From positions 320,814-384,813 of the forward strand of contig VSDK01010418.1 in the NCBI GenBank assembly GCA_009767595.1: DNA of 64,000 nucleotides. Reading direction: 5' to 3'. Under the pieces are notes generated by a model that saw nothing but the letters and a program-made list of their open reading frames with translations, made no database searches and was not told the origin of the DNA. Positions 1-9,816 of the stretch are shown piece after piece (position 1 is the first letter of the stretch; each line of letters opens with the position of its first letter). This DNA comes from Symbiodinium kawagutii (taxonomy: Eukaryota; Sar; Dinophyceae; Suessiales; Symbiodiniaceae). Made by a program: the position numbers and the translations under genes.

Positions 1-938
1 AGCGTTGGTCCCGAGATGTGGGACACAGTGAGCCAGGTCCCAGGAACGGAAGTGCGTGAACACTTCAAGTCGATCCTGTTGTTCGAGTCCCGGTATCGGA
101 ACTCAAGCCGATCGGCATCGTTCCCCACAGCATCTTCCGAAGAGCGATTGCACACCCTGAGCTCGATGCGAGACCTTGCAGAGTCCCCAGCGACCACTGC
201 TCCTCTAGGCCCGATCGAGTATGTGCGACCGCCACACTCGAAGCTCATGACCGACACTCGCCAGCCCATGAAGACCGCCACCACGATCGAGAGCCTTGGC
301 TTGCCTTTGCTCACTTCTCGAACGAGAACTTCGTCCACGAACTGCTGCTGGACCGTGAGATCGGTATCAGAGCGATACCCCCTCAGGATCCAATGGAACA
401 AGAGCTCGTTCCCGTTGTAGATCTTCACATCAGTGTATGAGGCTGATGTGTCCCTGAGCAAAGGCCAGGTGAACGGTTGGAATGCCGGGTGAGACAGGGC
501 CTGAGCTGTGTCCCCGTCCCACTGAGCACAAGTGTTGCCGCTGTTGCTCTCGAGCGAGAGGGCCAAGACCGCTTTGATACCATCCAGGGTATAGTTCGCG
601 AACAAGGCGACATGGAACCCTGAGTTGGGGGGCATGACCTGGTCCCTCTCTGTGAGCACGTTGATTGAACTGGCCGCATTGGCCATAATTTCACTGACCA
701 GCCAGGTTTGGAACGGGCTCACCATCCGATCATCCCTGCTGTCGATCATGATGATCGATGCGTCCTCGACCTCATCCGTCTCTGCGATGTGGTACAAGAA
801 CTTCGGCAGGCGGATCTCGTATGGGTTGTGAGCCACGTTGCCACGATCGCGGCCTTGATCACCTCCCTGCCAGTACTCACGGCGATCTCCACGACCTCCC
901 CTGTTTCCAGAACCGGAGCTGGATGGCCACTGCGACAT
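1..938 (-). CDS. Intronless gene, N-terminal 312 codons (runs off the window); unknown function, probable retrogene
   Basis: The minus strand is open from an ATG at 938 to the window edge with no stop (312 codons). The start is MSQWPSSSGSGNRGGRGD: a Ser/Gly/Arg-rich, RGG-like N-terminus of about 45 residues, followed by a globular-looking region (motifs FLYHIAETDEVEDASI and MVSPFQTWLVSEIMA near residues 50-95, NGNELLFHWILRGYRSD near 175-190). All eight visible Trp codons are TGG. The coding part is clearly GC-richer than the AT-rich DNA upstream. A spliced-leader remnant lies 76 nt upstream of the ATG, so the gene was probably copied from a trans-spliced mRNA, which also explains the absence of introns. 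In-frame codons continue upstream of this ATG to about 1045, but no other ATG was seen there. I do not recognise the family; the RGG segment suggests RNA or protein binding only by analogy. Confidence 0.75.
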   Translation of the reverse strand, partial: MSQWPSSSGSGNRGGRGDRREYWQGGDQGRDRGNVAHNPYEIRLPKFLYHIAETDEVEDASIIMIDSRDDRMVSPFQTWLVSEIMANAASSINVLTERDQVMPPNSGFHVALFANYTLDGIKAVLALSLESNSGNTCAQWDGDTAQALSHPAFQPFTWPLLRDTSASYTDVKIYNGNELLFHWILRGYRSDTDLTVQQQFVDEVLVREVSKGKPRLSIVVAVFMGWRVSVMSFECGGRTYSIGPRGAVVAGDSARSRIELRVCNRSSEDAVGNDADRLEFRYRDSNNRIDLKCSRTSVPGTWLTVSHISGPT

Positions 939-1013
939 GATCGAACTTGGGTATGAGCGAATGACCCAGGCCCAATTGAAAATTGGGGACCCTGAACAGG
1001 GGATCGTGGTGAT

Positions 1014-1029
1014 CTTGAGCCAAAATGGC
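1014..1029 (-). other. Relic dinoflagellate spliced leader
   Basis: Read on the minus strand this is GCCATTTTGGCTCAAG, identical over 16 nt to the 3' part of the 22-nt dinoflagellate spliced leader. It ends 75 nt upstream of the ATG of the gene at 1-938. Known biology: such relics mark genes derived from trans-spliced mRNA that was reverse-transcribed and reinserted. The leader's own 5' end (CCGTA) is replaced by a C-run. Confidence 0.8.
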
Positions 1030-1059
1030 CGGGGGGTTAATGATCAAACCCCGTATCAA

Positions 1060-1500
1060 GATCGATCCCCGAGATAATGATATGAGCATAAGAATGAACA
1101 TCAAGAACAAAGGGAGTGAACCTGTTGCACGAACTAGTGAATTGACCCACATATCCCTGACCAACCAGCCGTAGATATGTGACCATATATATATATATAT
1201 ATATGAACCGTTATAAACCGCCATGTTTGACTCAACTGCGGTGCTGGTTGCTGTAGTAGTGACTATCAACTGTCAGTGGCCATCACTACTTATTAACAGT
1301 TGAGGATCATGAATCGTCGATGATGAACTGATAATAGTTGGGCATGTTCCAAACCAGTAATAGCCCATCATAATCGTTGACTTTTAATGACAGTTAACTG
1401 TTGGTCATCGCATTTAGAACCACTAATAGTCAATAGGAAATTGCTATAAGAGTCAACTATCAAAAATAGTTAACTATCAATGATCACTATTATAGCTATT
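1060..1500. other. AT-rich spacer without a recognisable gene
   Basis: Contains a short TA microsatellite (about 1187-1204) and scattered permutations of short words such as AACTGTTA, AACTATCA and TAGTTAACTATC. No reading frame with coding character was seen. Confidence 0.6.
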
Positions 1501-1503
1501 TAC

Positions 1504-1640
1504 CGTTGGTCATCAAGTGTTGCTAGCACACCGGTCGCACCAACGATTGATGGTCGCTTGATCACCGTCTGAATGGGGACCTCCAGAGTCTTCGCAGCCA
1601 GCTTGGCCAGCTCCATATTCTCAGCCGCTTCATCGGCTTC
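1504..1640 (-). CDS. Internal exon, unknown protein
   Basis: Open frame of about 45 codons reading EADEAAENMELAKLAAKTLE...VPIQTVIKRPSIVGATGV, ending ...LATLDDQR. The exon follows an AG acceptor (TAG, just above 1640) and ends at a GT donor (GTAAAT, 1503). A stop lies in the same frame immediately upstream, so the acceptor must be near 1640. A family C element (1696-1799) lies in the upstream intron. The helix-rich first half is compatible with many proteins; no family is recognised. Confidence 0.55.
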
Positions 1641-1695
1641 CTAACAGAAGCGGATCTGCTGCAACTGGGCGAGCTGAAAATGTGTGTAGACGATT

Positions 1696-1799
1696 TCTGG
1701 TTGGTGGTTGAACCAGCCCTGAGAAAAATAGGTTTGTCAACCAACCAATTGTTAAGAACCACTAGGGAAAACAAAAAATGTTGGAAACCACCAACCAGA
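1696..1799. mobile_element. Family C introner-like element, copy 1
   Basis: A 104-bp unit with terminal inverted repeats TCTGGTTGGTGGTT / AACCACCAACCAGA and an AT-rich centre. Other copies are at 5136-5228 and 32764-32874. It lies in the intron upstream of the exon at 1504-1640. Confidence 0.7.
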
Positions 1800-2314
1800 T
1801 TTGATCTAATCTATCTATAGATTAAATCTATTCCCTGGTATAGTTTGATAGCCTATCTGATTATTGAATCTCAGATTTGCAGACTATCTCCTTATTCAAT
1901 CTGGTAAAGATTCATTTACAGTAAGCTGGTAGAGATTTGCTGGTGCAGAATCGCTGATAACTTTGAAACTGCTAGGAGATTTTGCTGGCTTCTACTTATC
2001 AAACCTGCTATGTCCGTCACTGTAATCCTATTTCTAGCCAAGGGCCAAGGATACGTACATCCGTGGGAATATGGGCATACAGAAATCATATGGTGCCATC
2101 TTTTTGGGGCCAGTTGCCCATGTATACGTATACATGTTACGATGTGGCATGTATGTTGCAAATATATGCATATGTTTGATTGTTTATCTACTTAACATAC
2201 ATAATTGTTCCTGTTCCTTTAATACATGTTTCTATAGGTTGGTTTACTTGTTTATCTACATATCTTTTACTGAATCAATTTCTTATGTGGTGATTTCTCA
2301 AGTCATAGGGGTAC

Positions 2315-2463
2315 CCCCAGGTAGCATCAGGGGGGCCACCGGGCCGGGGCCCGTCCCAAAAGCCACGGTCCCGTCCTCACGCAGGAGTTGGACCTCCTCT
2401 TGGAGGTGAATGATCTCGCTAACAGCCCTCAGCGCACGCGACCATGAACCGCGGGTGATTTTA
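2315..2463 (-). CDS. Candidate internal exon
   Basis: The minus frame reads SRALRAVSEIIHLQEEVQ then LLREDGTVAFGTGPGPVAP: a short amphipathic helix and a Gly/Pro tail. It is strikingly GC-rich between AT-rich flanks. The GT donor near 2314 falls inside a family A remnant (2289-2318), so the element abuts the exon. Confidence 0.45.
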
Positions 2464-2466
2464 CTT

Positions 2467-3660
2467 CCCGTTGAAGAGGAAATAGGATAGGAAAATATTC
2501 ATATTCAACTGGAAGGAAAATCACTGGCTAATTTCCAGTTGAAGAGGAAAACACTATTCTCAAAAGTAGCCAAAAATGGTATATTATTACTTCAAAAATG
2601 GTATATTGATACTAGTACTTTTGAAAAATAGTAAAGATGATTCTCAAAAGTAATGATATCAACATACTATTTCCGGTTGAATTCTATAGTAGAGAAATAG
2701 CAAAATTCATGAGTAATTTTAGTAAATAGTATTCATTCTACTAACAATTAGTGAAGATGATTCTCAAAGACGGATATAGTATGTCATCCACTATATTGGT
2801 AGAATATAATTTGATTTTCAAAAATATCAGTAGAATACACCAGTAATTGAAGTTTTATTGATATCTATAATATAATCAACATAGTGGATCTTTTTTCAAT
2901 GAAACCATTTGTAGTCATATAGTCGTTCGTATCTTTAGAAGCAGTCAACATAGCGGATGATGTTCGAAGATCTTAGTAGAATCAGCAGAATACAGTCGCT
3001 AGTTTGTCGAGAAGCAATCAGCATAGTGGATGAGTTTCAACTATCGTAGTAGAATACGTTAAAAGATGTTCGTTTTATTGATCTCTATATTCGACATAGG
3101 ATGATTTTTCAATGGAACTATCAGTAGCAATATAGTCGCTCATTTCTTTAGAAATTTACGTAGTGGATGATTTTCATAATGGTTGATAACTCAGAAAATA
3201 GCAATGATACACGGATACAGCTGTTTCTTTTTGGGACGCAGCAGTCACCATTCGTTGGTGTCTGTCCCGCTCTAAGAGCCACGCGACGGTCTGTCAGAAA
3301 CGCACACAATGTCTGTCAGAAATGCACACAATTCGAACAAGCCAGGCTGAAGACTGCACCCAGCCTGAATCCTGGAACGTCCAAATAGGCAAATCTGATC
3401 AAAATCTGGTAGCTGGAACCTCCTGGAGATAGAAAGGTGAAATTGGAGCATCCCCAATAGCTCAATATCCTAAAGCCTGAAAAGATATTCTACTCCAGGA
3501 GGACAACAATATTGTGTGGATTCTTTAAAAGAATCCCAACGAAAAAACAAAGAAGTCACCTCTGGCTAAACTTCAGATCATGCGCGCATTCGGCGCAAAG
3601 ATCCTCTTCAAGTAAATAAACTACCTCATGAAACTTCCTTTGCTCAGCACCCCTTGCTGC
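2467..3660. other. AT-rich, repeat-derived spacer
   Basis: Full of short diverged words built on AGTAGAATA, GTGGATGATTTT and TTCAAAAATAGT, looking like old decayed tandem sequence. A local duplication of GTCTGTCAGAAA lies at about 3291-3322. No convincing gene. Confidence 0.5.
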
Positions 3661-3663
3661 AAG

Positions 3664-4254
3664 TCATGATCTCATAGTCCCGCTGTTACACATTGGACAC
3701 CGGAGGTCTCCTAAGGTCAACCAGTCTTTCACACACTTTTTGTGAAATCGGTGTCCGCAGTGTAGCTGGGCTACTTCCTCTTCCGCCTCCTCGAGACAAA
3801 TGCAACAGGTGTCTGGCTCCTCAGCGCCATCCACATCCTCAAGCATTTCCTCCACCATGGCCCTTCTCTGGTGCAAGCCGACAGAAGCTGTGAGCACTGC
3901 TAGCGCATTCGGACCAAGTTCCCAGGTAAGAAGCAATTCCACAACCTTGGTGTCACGGAAGACTTGGAACATGGCACTCCTGGGTTCTGAGATGCCATTG
4001 ACCTGCAGCACAGCTTGTCCAACTTCAATGGTGTGCCACGGATTCTCCTGGTTCCACTTCCGCACAGCTGTGGTCTCTGCCACGTCTACAACCAGAAGTC
4101 CCCGCACACTGGGATGTCCTCCCAAAGTGACACCAAACTGCTCGTCTTCTGGGCATTCCAACACCACTCGAAAGCAGGACTGGTACTGTGGGACTCTACG
4201 GCACCAGCTGAACATGCGTACCCTGTGGTATATCCAGCTGAAAATGCGGGCCAT
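3664..4254 (-). CDS. PDZ-like / RING-H2 protein, probable E3 ubiquitin ligase (intronless)
   Basis: A complete 196-codon frame from ATG at 4254 to TGA at 3664. Residues about 25-110 resemble a PDZ domain: [13 protein letters not shown] matches the carboxylate-binding loop, and [11 protein letters not shown] matches the later GDxIxxVNG segment. The C-terminus is a textbook RING-H2 finger: CCICLEE, then C-G-H-R-F-H-K-K-C, then RCPMC, i.e. C-x2-C, C-x-H-x2-H-x2-C, C-x2-C, all eight zinc ligands present. RING-H2 proteins typically recruit E2 enzymes and transfer ubiquitin; a PDZ-like domain would pick the substrate (inference). In-frame codons upstream add a hydrophobic stretch, but no other ATG before a stop. 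The gene has no intron, and a 10-nt spliced-leader match lies 45 nt upstream of the ATG, so it too is a likely retrogene. The frame stays open for 36 codons after the TGA. Confidence 0.85.
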   Translation of the reverse strand: MARIFSWIYHRVRMFSWCRRVPQYQSCFRVVLECPEDEQFGVTLGGHPSVRGLLVVDVAETTAVRKWNQENPWHTIEVGQAVLQVNGISEPRSAMFQVFRDTKVVELLLTWELGPNALAVLTASVGLHQRRAMVEEMLEDVDGAEEPDTCCICLEEAEEEVAQLHCGHRFHKKCVKDWLTLGDLRCPMCNSGTMRS

Positions 4255-4299
4255 GATGGATGAAAAGGCGAAAAGCAGTGGGGGCGCAAGTAACAAGTA

Positions 4300-4309
4300 C
4301 TTGAGCCAA
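4300..4309 (-). other. Probable relic spliced leader (10 nt)
   Basis: The minus strand reads TTGGCTCAAG, the last 10 nt of the dinoflagellate spliced leader, 45 nt upstream of the RING-H2 gene's ATG. Shorter than the relic at 1014-1029, but placed as expected for a retroposed mRNA. Confidence 0.5.
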
Positions 4310-4459
4310 GTGAATCATATATAGTTGCTATTTTCCAAATCTAGGAGATCCCACCCTGCTGTAGCCCCAGGTGATTGTGGCTACTTGTTGAAGGACAGCT
4401 TTCTGGTTTGAAGGTTGGTTCACAACAATCATAACAAACGGTAATGAACCAACAAATGC

Positions 4460-4568
4460 GGGTCTCTCAAAATAGGGGAACGAACCCCAGGTATCATCCA
4501 GTTTATGAACCATTTACAGTAATAAACCAACCACAACTTGGGGGTACCCTGATTTTTCAAGAAACACA
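4460..4568. mobile_element. Family A element
   Basis: Ends of the form GGTNTCTCAAAATAGGGG ... GGGGGTACCCTGATTTTTC, which are inverted copies of each other; about 109 bp. It lies just downstream (minus direction) of the exon at 4600-4685. Confidence 0.65.
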
Positions 4569-4599
4569 ACAACAAATGAAAGAATCCCTAGCTCACAAC

Positions 4600-4685
4600 T
4601 GGCTTCAGATCCGCTTCGAACCACACGGATCCGGTTCTGAGGTTCCCACTCTTTGTCTTTGCGATGACCTCCACCCGGCCATCGC
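4600..4685 (-). CDS. Internal exon, unknown protein
   Basis: Frame DGRVEVIAKTKSGNLRTG, then SVWFEADLKP. Acceptor CTGAG|GC at 4686 and donor GTTGTG at 4599. The composition looks like a beta-rich globular domain; not recognised. Confidence 0.5.
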
Positions 4686-4763
4686 CTCAGGAAGTTTAAC
4701 GCCAGAAATCTGTAAACAAAAAAGTTGTGGTTATGACTATGATATTCAAATACATGCACATAT

Positions 4764-4856
4764 GGAGGGTCCTTAAGCCATTGAGAACCCCAAAATTATG
4801 GTTTGTTTATTGCTGAAATCATCATCATCATCATCATCCTCCTCCTCCTCCTCCTC

Positions 4857-4890
<34 letters not shown>

Positions 4891-4930
4891 TCATCATCCT
4901 CGTCGTCGTCGTCGTCATCATCATCATGAT
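4764..4930. repeat. Family A half-element interrupted by a TCN trinucleotide tract
   Basis: 4764-4818 matches the left half of the family A copy at 18709-18814 (CCTTAAGCCAT, ACCCCAAA, TTATGGTT). At 4820-4928 it passes into pure TCA, TCC and TCG blocks. The tract is open in several frames, giving artefactual poly-D/E or poly-V/I frames. Confidence 0.75.
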
Positions 4931-5066
4931 GGCCGAAAACCAGCTGGCAAAAGGGCAATGTTTAAACAAATCAATTGTCGGCTGCAGCAAGGCCTGTATT
5001 GCTCTGGAAGTTTTGTTATAACATGATGACGTTTCGTGTACCGAAAGAGATCTCAGGTAGCCTAGG

Positions 5067-5136
5067 CTATCTGCAGAGGAAGCCCCGCAAAATGAAAGCC
5101 TCTAATTCAAACTGAAGGTCTTCGATGCAACAAGTT
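5067..5136 (-). CDS. C-terminal exon
   Basis: Frame TCCIEDLQFELEAFILRGFL, then CR and TAG. The acceptor AG is the very end of the family C element (CCACCAACCAG|A). The preceding exon candidate at 5234-5318 ends in a phase that joins it in frame (...DRLSR|TCCIED). Confidence 0.5.
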
Positions 5137-5228
5137 CTGGTTGGTGGTTTCAATCCCTATTAAAAATATCTGTCAACCAGCCATCTGTCAAAAAATGTCA
5201 ATCAAACATAATCAAACCACCAATCAGA
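5136..5228. mobile_element. Family C introner-like element, copy 2
   Basis: 93 bp with terminal inverted repeats TCTGGTTGGTGGTTT / AAACCACCAATCAGA. It makes up nearly all of the putative intron between the exons at 5234-5318 and 5067-5136; its distal end supplies the acceptor AG. Confidence 0.7.
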
Positions 5229-5233
5229 GTTTC

Positions 5234-5318
5234 CTTGACAGCCTGTCTTTCTCAGGCCGACCCTTCGGGGCACTTCCATGCTCAGGCCCCAGCATGATGG
5301 GCCCTCGATGCATGACCT
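5234..5318 (-). CDS. Internal exon candidate
   Basis: Frame VMHRGPIMLGPEHGSAPKG, then RPEKDRLSR. It ends CAAG|GAAACT, a GA donor of the kind proved in rpl7 in this window. A second frame is also open here, so the frame is not certain. Followed after 5 nt by the family C element. Confidence 0.45.
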
Positions 5319-5638
5319 CTCAGCGAACCTGCAGCTGCTGAAAAACTATGGAGCAAACAGAAATGGCAGTGGTTAAAAGAATGGTGAATGGTGAAAAAAT
5401 GGTTGATTGATGGTGAAAGAATGGTTGACATTTAAAATTCCATGCTTGATTAGCAGTTAATGATGATAATATGGAAGGAATCCAATGATATGATCCACAA
5501 AAAACATTAAACAAATGGATGTCAGACCTGAGAGTCACCATCAATGGAGGTAGCCAAGTTGCCAAGTTTGGCCGCTGTGATTGATCATCTTTATTGCTGA
5601 CTGGTTAGCCATGCATGGTGTGCGGTTGGTCCTCAAAC

Positions 5639-5753
5639 CTGGCAATATGGGAAACAGATCCTTCACGGCGTTTGAAAACGCGCAGCAAACGCAACCTGGG
5701 TCAACATGGACAGCTCCCTCCATCGGCGCTTCAGGATCCACAGGCAACTGAAT
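5639..5753 (-). CDS. Internal exon, unknown protein
   Basis: Frame IQLPVDPEAPMEGAVHVDPG, then CVCCAFSNAVKDLFPILP. Clean borders: acceptor CACTTCAG|ATT and donor CCAG|GTTTGA. Not recognised. Confidence 0.6.
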
Positions 5754-5761
5754 CTGAAGTG

Positions 5762-5816
5762 AACTCATTGATGACTCATTGATGACTCATTGATGACTCA
5801 TTGATGACTCATTGAT
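5762..5816. repeat. 11-bp tandem repeat
   Basis: About five copies of ACTCATTGATG, immediately upstream (minus direction) of the exon at 5639-5753. Confidence 0.9.
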
Positions 5817-5874
5817 GATAACTCTTGTGGATTTCTTTCCCTGAATTGTTCTTTATAGCTTAATTGTGTTTACC

Positions 5875-5981
5875 CTCTGGTGAACTAACATGGCAATGGA
5901 AAACTCACCATAAACGGATGATTTCCCAGGGTTTTACTAACAAAATGGTGGATTTTCCATTGCCAGGTTAGTTCACCAGAG
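5875..5981. mobile_element. Family D foldback element
   Basis: 37-bp near-perfect terminal inverted repeats (5875-5911 and 5945-5981; ends CTCTGGTGAACTAAC / GTTAGTTCACCAGAG) around a 33-bp loop. A non-autonomous MITE-like or introner-like unit with no coding capacity. Confidence 0.75.
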
Positions 5982-5989
5982 TGTAACTA

Positions 5990-8015
5990 TGTTTAAGTCC
6001 TGTTTTCAGCTTTTTTCCCTTCAAAATTTTGCACTCGCGCTGGGGCTTTGATAAGTGTCGCAGAATGGTGGACCCCGTCCAGGCCAAAGTTGGTCAATGA
6101 TTGCCAGTCAATTGGTTAATAAGCTATCCTACGGGGTCACAACCACAAGAACGGTGAGGTGCGAATGACCCAGTTGATTATACTTGAATCGTGTCAACCA
6201 TGAAGCGAAGCTATCCTGCGAATATGACTGATAGACCGGGCAAGAAAGTGAAGGTATTCTTCACGGGTGTCATGTACAGTGGGGATACAGGGAACAATAT
6301 GGGATTTTCAATTTCCCGTTCAAAATCAGCATGTATCATCATAGTCAATATGCACTTGTAGACGCAAGGGCGCATCGCAAACGATGTGACAATGATGATT
6401 AATAGCGGATACTAACCATTATCAATTAGCAGCCAGAAGTAGTTATCGAAAACCCTCTTAACCAGTACCCATTCTTAACCACCACGAAGTCATCACAATC
6501 AATTACCATGTAACACATCATTAACACCCTCATTCAGATCAATGCGTGTTTGCCCCTGTCCTTGGTGGTGAAACCTATGGGATCCCTAGTATCAATCCTT
6601 GAATAAGCCTTTTCTTGATGACTCATCCACCGGTTCTGCCTGTAGACCCCTGCCGCCGTGCGCCCATCGCGCAGGGCGGGAGCCCCGGAACGGGGCGCCC
6701 CGTCGTACGGCAAGCTGAGTGTGTCCCAGTTTTGAAATGTCAGTTTCACTATCGTGGGAGGTACCTGTTTGTCGGGGCAACAAACCACTGGTACAACTTG
6801 GTGATGTAGTCAATCACTGGTGCTATATCTTATGATGTATGACTAGAAATAGCAACATCTCAACACCAAAAAAATGTTTTTTAGTGCAAGAAACTTCAAG
6901 AAACTCAATATTTTTGGATGTTCACCTTGAAGGCTGAGGCGTTTGTATCCCTACCTCTATGTAAGAGGTAGGCCTCAACTTCCAAACATTTCAACAGTTA
7001 AAGGCCTCAGCTTTCAACCCACCAATATCTGAACCTTCGACGTGGTGGCTGATCTGTTGGCTTGAGCAAGCTGCGACAGGCAAACTGATGAGATCATTTT
7101 GGTGGAGAATGGCTGATCATTGCTGATTCTGATTATGATAGTGGATCAGCAATGATTGCTGATAATTGTGGATAGTGGTTTTGAATTGCTGAGAATTGAT
7201 TAATAACATTGATTGTATTGATACGGCTGATTCACACAACATTGATGATTAAAAGGGCTAAGAATCGTGGATAATTAGTGCTTTTGAATTACATAGCGGC
7301 TGATCCTGAAAAGGGGTAATGGCGAGTCTAACATGGGTAGTGGATGTAACGTAACCAACCAACCGTACTGCCTTGGAAAGCGACCAATTTGATGGACGCC
7401 ATTGGGCAGCTGGACCCGAGTCAAGGCTGAACAAAGTCCATGTTGCCACGGCAGCACTGCGCACTTTTTGACTTGGAGCTTTCATCGAAGATCCATAGAT
7501 CCAAAGTTGAGGGGACGCAAATCAGATTTGCGCTTCAGTGTTTGATCCACACATTGCACTTCACCAATATGAAATTTTACCTCTTGCAGAGTTGCGATTT
7601 CCATCGATGTTTCCAGCTTTCATACGTAGAGCTCCCCTCAATGGCACTGTCTCAAAAAGGTATGTGGTCCCCTGGTGAAGCCACCGCTTCGCCACACCAG
7701 GCTGTGCTCACGGAAATGGCACACAGCGCATCCGTTGGCATCGCCGTTTACGGCGCCTGCGACGTTCCCAAACGAAGTGCCTTATACTGAAAGGTGAAGA
7801 GTATGAACCTGGATCCATATCACATTGAACAGAAGGATAAACTGATCCATGTTGAACAGAATATTAGATCAAACTGAACCCCTGCAATACCTTCAAAGGT
7901 CGTTGAATACGCAGTAAACTGTACTCAGCCATCCACTTTTATTTTTCCAGTGTGGATGAGACTCCGGGCTATCACAAACCCTGTACGCTCCATGACACTT
8001 TGGGCATGGAAATTT
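5990..8015. other. Mostly non-coding stretch with weak exon candidates
   Basis: GC-rich islands at 6555-6790 and 7370-7460 are open in several minus frames (one reads FQNWDTLSLPYDGAPRSGAP); at 7664-7756 a minus frame reads NGCAVCHFREHSLVWRSGG. None has both a convincing acceptor and donor, so no exon is called. The rest is AT-rich. Confidence 0.4.
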
Positions 8016-8020
8016 GAACA

Positions 8021-8111
8021 TTAACACAGTTGGCAAGATGGGGCCTTTTGCTTGGTTTCCTTTTCTTTGGCTTTCTTGGCCTTCTCTTTTTCCTCAGTCA
8101 CTGGTTGGTTA
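8021..8111 (-). CDS. C-terminal exon, lysine-rich tail
   Basis: Acceptor GCTGCAG|T, then frame NQPVTEEKEKAKKAKEKETK, QKAPSCQLC and stop TAA (8021-8023). A charged K/E helix like this is a common C-terminal tail. It is the best candidate for the 3' end of the exon chain that continues up to about 18.1 kb (inference). Confidence 0.65.
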
Positions 8112-8559
8112 CTGCAGCGAAGAATGGGAGATTCAGTGACATGAAAGCGTTTCGCAGAATCTGCCCAGTCAAACTGCCCAATTTGAGGTGAGCACATCTT
8201 TCTTCACGAGAACTTCTGCCCTTAGAGTGGGACTCTATGCTGGCAGTGCAGCTCATGGGAAGCATTGTGGAACCAGGCGAAGCTCGAAAGGGCAGCAAAG
8301 CTAAAGGCATTATGTTATCACTATGCGATAAAATTGCAAGTTCATGGCCTCAGGGAGAAAATACCTACTGGCTAATCACAAGGTATATAACATACTGAGG
8401 GGTTGTACCCTTGCTCCATTGTTCCTGCTGGTTCTCATGGGTAGCGCCCCTCATCTCTCCGGTTTCCCGTCATGACTTGCTGACAATTCAAAGCAGGAGT
8501 TTTCCTTTCCTGGTCCCTTTGCTAATCAGGTGGACAGCAAATTAACAGCAAGGATTTTC

Positions 8560-8697
8560 CTGGTCCCCTTGAGCCATGTTGGCCTCATCGTTGAGCCATG
8601 TTGGATCAATCAAGTCCAGTTGCTCGTTGGCATCGATATCTTTCTGCCCCTTCTTCACGAAGACTGCCACATTGTTGACATAGCGGGGGCCACGCTC
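8560..8697 (-). CDS. Internal exon (46 codons, phase 0-0)
   Basis: Frame ERGPRYVNNVAVFVKKGQKD, then IDANEQLDLIDPTWLNDEAN, MAQGDQ: exactly 46 codons between acceptor GCTCAG|GAG and a GA donor (CCAG|GAAAAT). The sequence looks like a soluble globular domain; no family recognised. A family B element lies in the intron upstream. Confidence 0.65.
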
Positions 8698-8740
8698 CTG
8701 AGCATGGGTCTGATCACCCGGAATACACAAGGAATAGACT

Positions 8741-8870
8741 AATGGCTACCCAGGATTAATAAACCCCTGGTTGATTAACTAGGGGGGTTCCCATTTTAAT
8801 GGAAAACTAAGGCTTTTAGGGGATGCCTGCTATTAATCAACCAGGGGTTTATTAATCCTGGGTTACCATT
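8741..8870. mobile_element. Family B element with 38-bp terminal inverted repeats
   Basis: Left repeat 8741-8778 and right repeat 8833-8870 are inverted copies with one mismatch (core CCAGGATTAATAAACCCCTG). ACT flanks both ends (8738-8740 and 8871-8873), a possible 3-bp target duplication. A second copy is at 42250-42373. Confidence 0.8.
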
Positions 8871-8965
8871 ACTCTCCCTCTGAAAAGATTGAACTCCACT
8901 CAGCCCTGAACCATCTGCTCACTTGACCATGATGCTCAGGTGTTGACGATCCACTAACTACTGAC

Positions 8966-9034
8966 CTTGGGAAGATCTGGCGCTGGGCCGCATGCCTGTG
9001 CTGCAAGTTCTTCGTCCATCCTCTGCCTGTCCAG
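8966..9034 (-). CDS. Short internal exon (23 codons)
   Basis: Frame LDRQRMDEELAAQACGPAPD, LPK. Acceptor CGCCCAG|CTG, donor CCAAG|GTCAGT; phase 0-0. Helical first half. Confidence 0.55.
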
Positions 9035-9465
9035 CTGGGCGGTTCAGCTCAGCAGCTCAGCAAATGATTTCGGTGATGTGTCATTATGTGATTCCGAATC
9101 TTGGAAATACAGAAGGTGTAATTGATGGCTAGGAAATACAGTTATGCAACAGTGTAGTTAAACATCATAGTTTTACACATGTATGGGTAATTATGCCTGG
9201 GAACAGTCAAGGGGGTGGGAAGGGGTCTTGTTGACTCCATAGTTTGGTGGAAGACGGTTTTCACGCAGTGGTCCTTGTGGCAATCGGACCCAACAAAAGC
9301 GACGGCCAGCAATTGATGAGTTGTATCATCCAATTGTTGCTAATATTGTGAGCAGCCATTCAATGAAGAGTGATTGTTGAAACAACCAACTCGCAAATAT
9401 ACTTTTTTGTGTTTATCCGAAACAATCATCCAAAAGGGTAAAAATTTCATCCAACCATAATATGC

Positions 9466-9551
9466 CTCGTAATAGCGTAGGCCCCGAGTGGGGCGGCCTC
9501 ACGAGGTGAACGTTGCAGCGCTTGTTGACACTGTTCCTCTTGCGGCTCTTC
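9466..9551 (-). CDS. Internal exon candidate, Gln/Glu-rich
   Basis: Acceptor GGCCTCAG|GAA, frame EEPQEEQCQQALQRSPREAA, PLGAYAITR. The end is uncertain (a possible GC donor near 9465). Two further frames contain stops. Confidence 0.5.
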
Positions 9552-9816
9552 CTGAGGCCGGAAACGAGTCGTTCAAATGCCGTTTAGGACGAGGTCCTGG
9601 ACCCTGCCATGAGGCGAAAAAAATCCCTAAATGAGTTGGGTAATACACCTATAAGGAATTTGGTCATGGTAGATACAGCTACAAATTGGTGTAACACTGG
9701 CCTATGGGTAGTACACCTATAGTTGGGTAACTACCAGTTATGGTAGATACACATAGATACACCAACAGTTAATAGCCTTACAAACTCAGCTATCACTAGA
9801 GGTGCCCACCTTGTAC

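Noticed and set aside
8567-8575. TGGCTCAAG (minus) resembling the spliced-leader end
   Set aside because: It is inside a coding exon (MAQG) with no start codon downstream; chance 9-mer.
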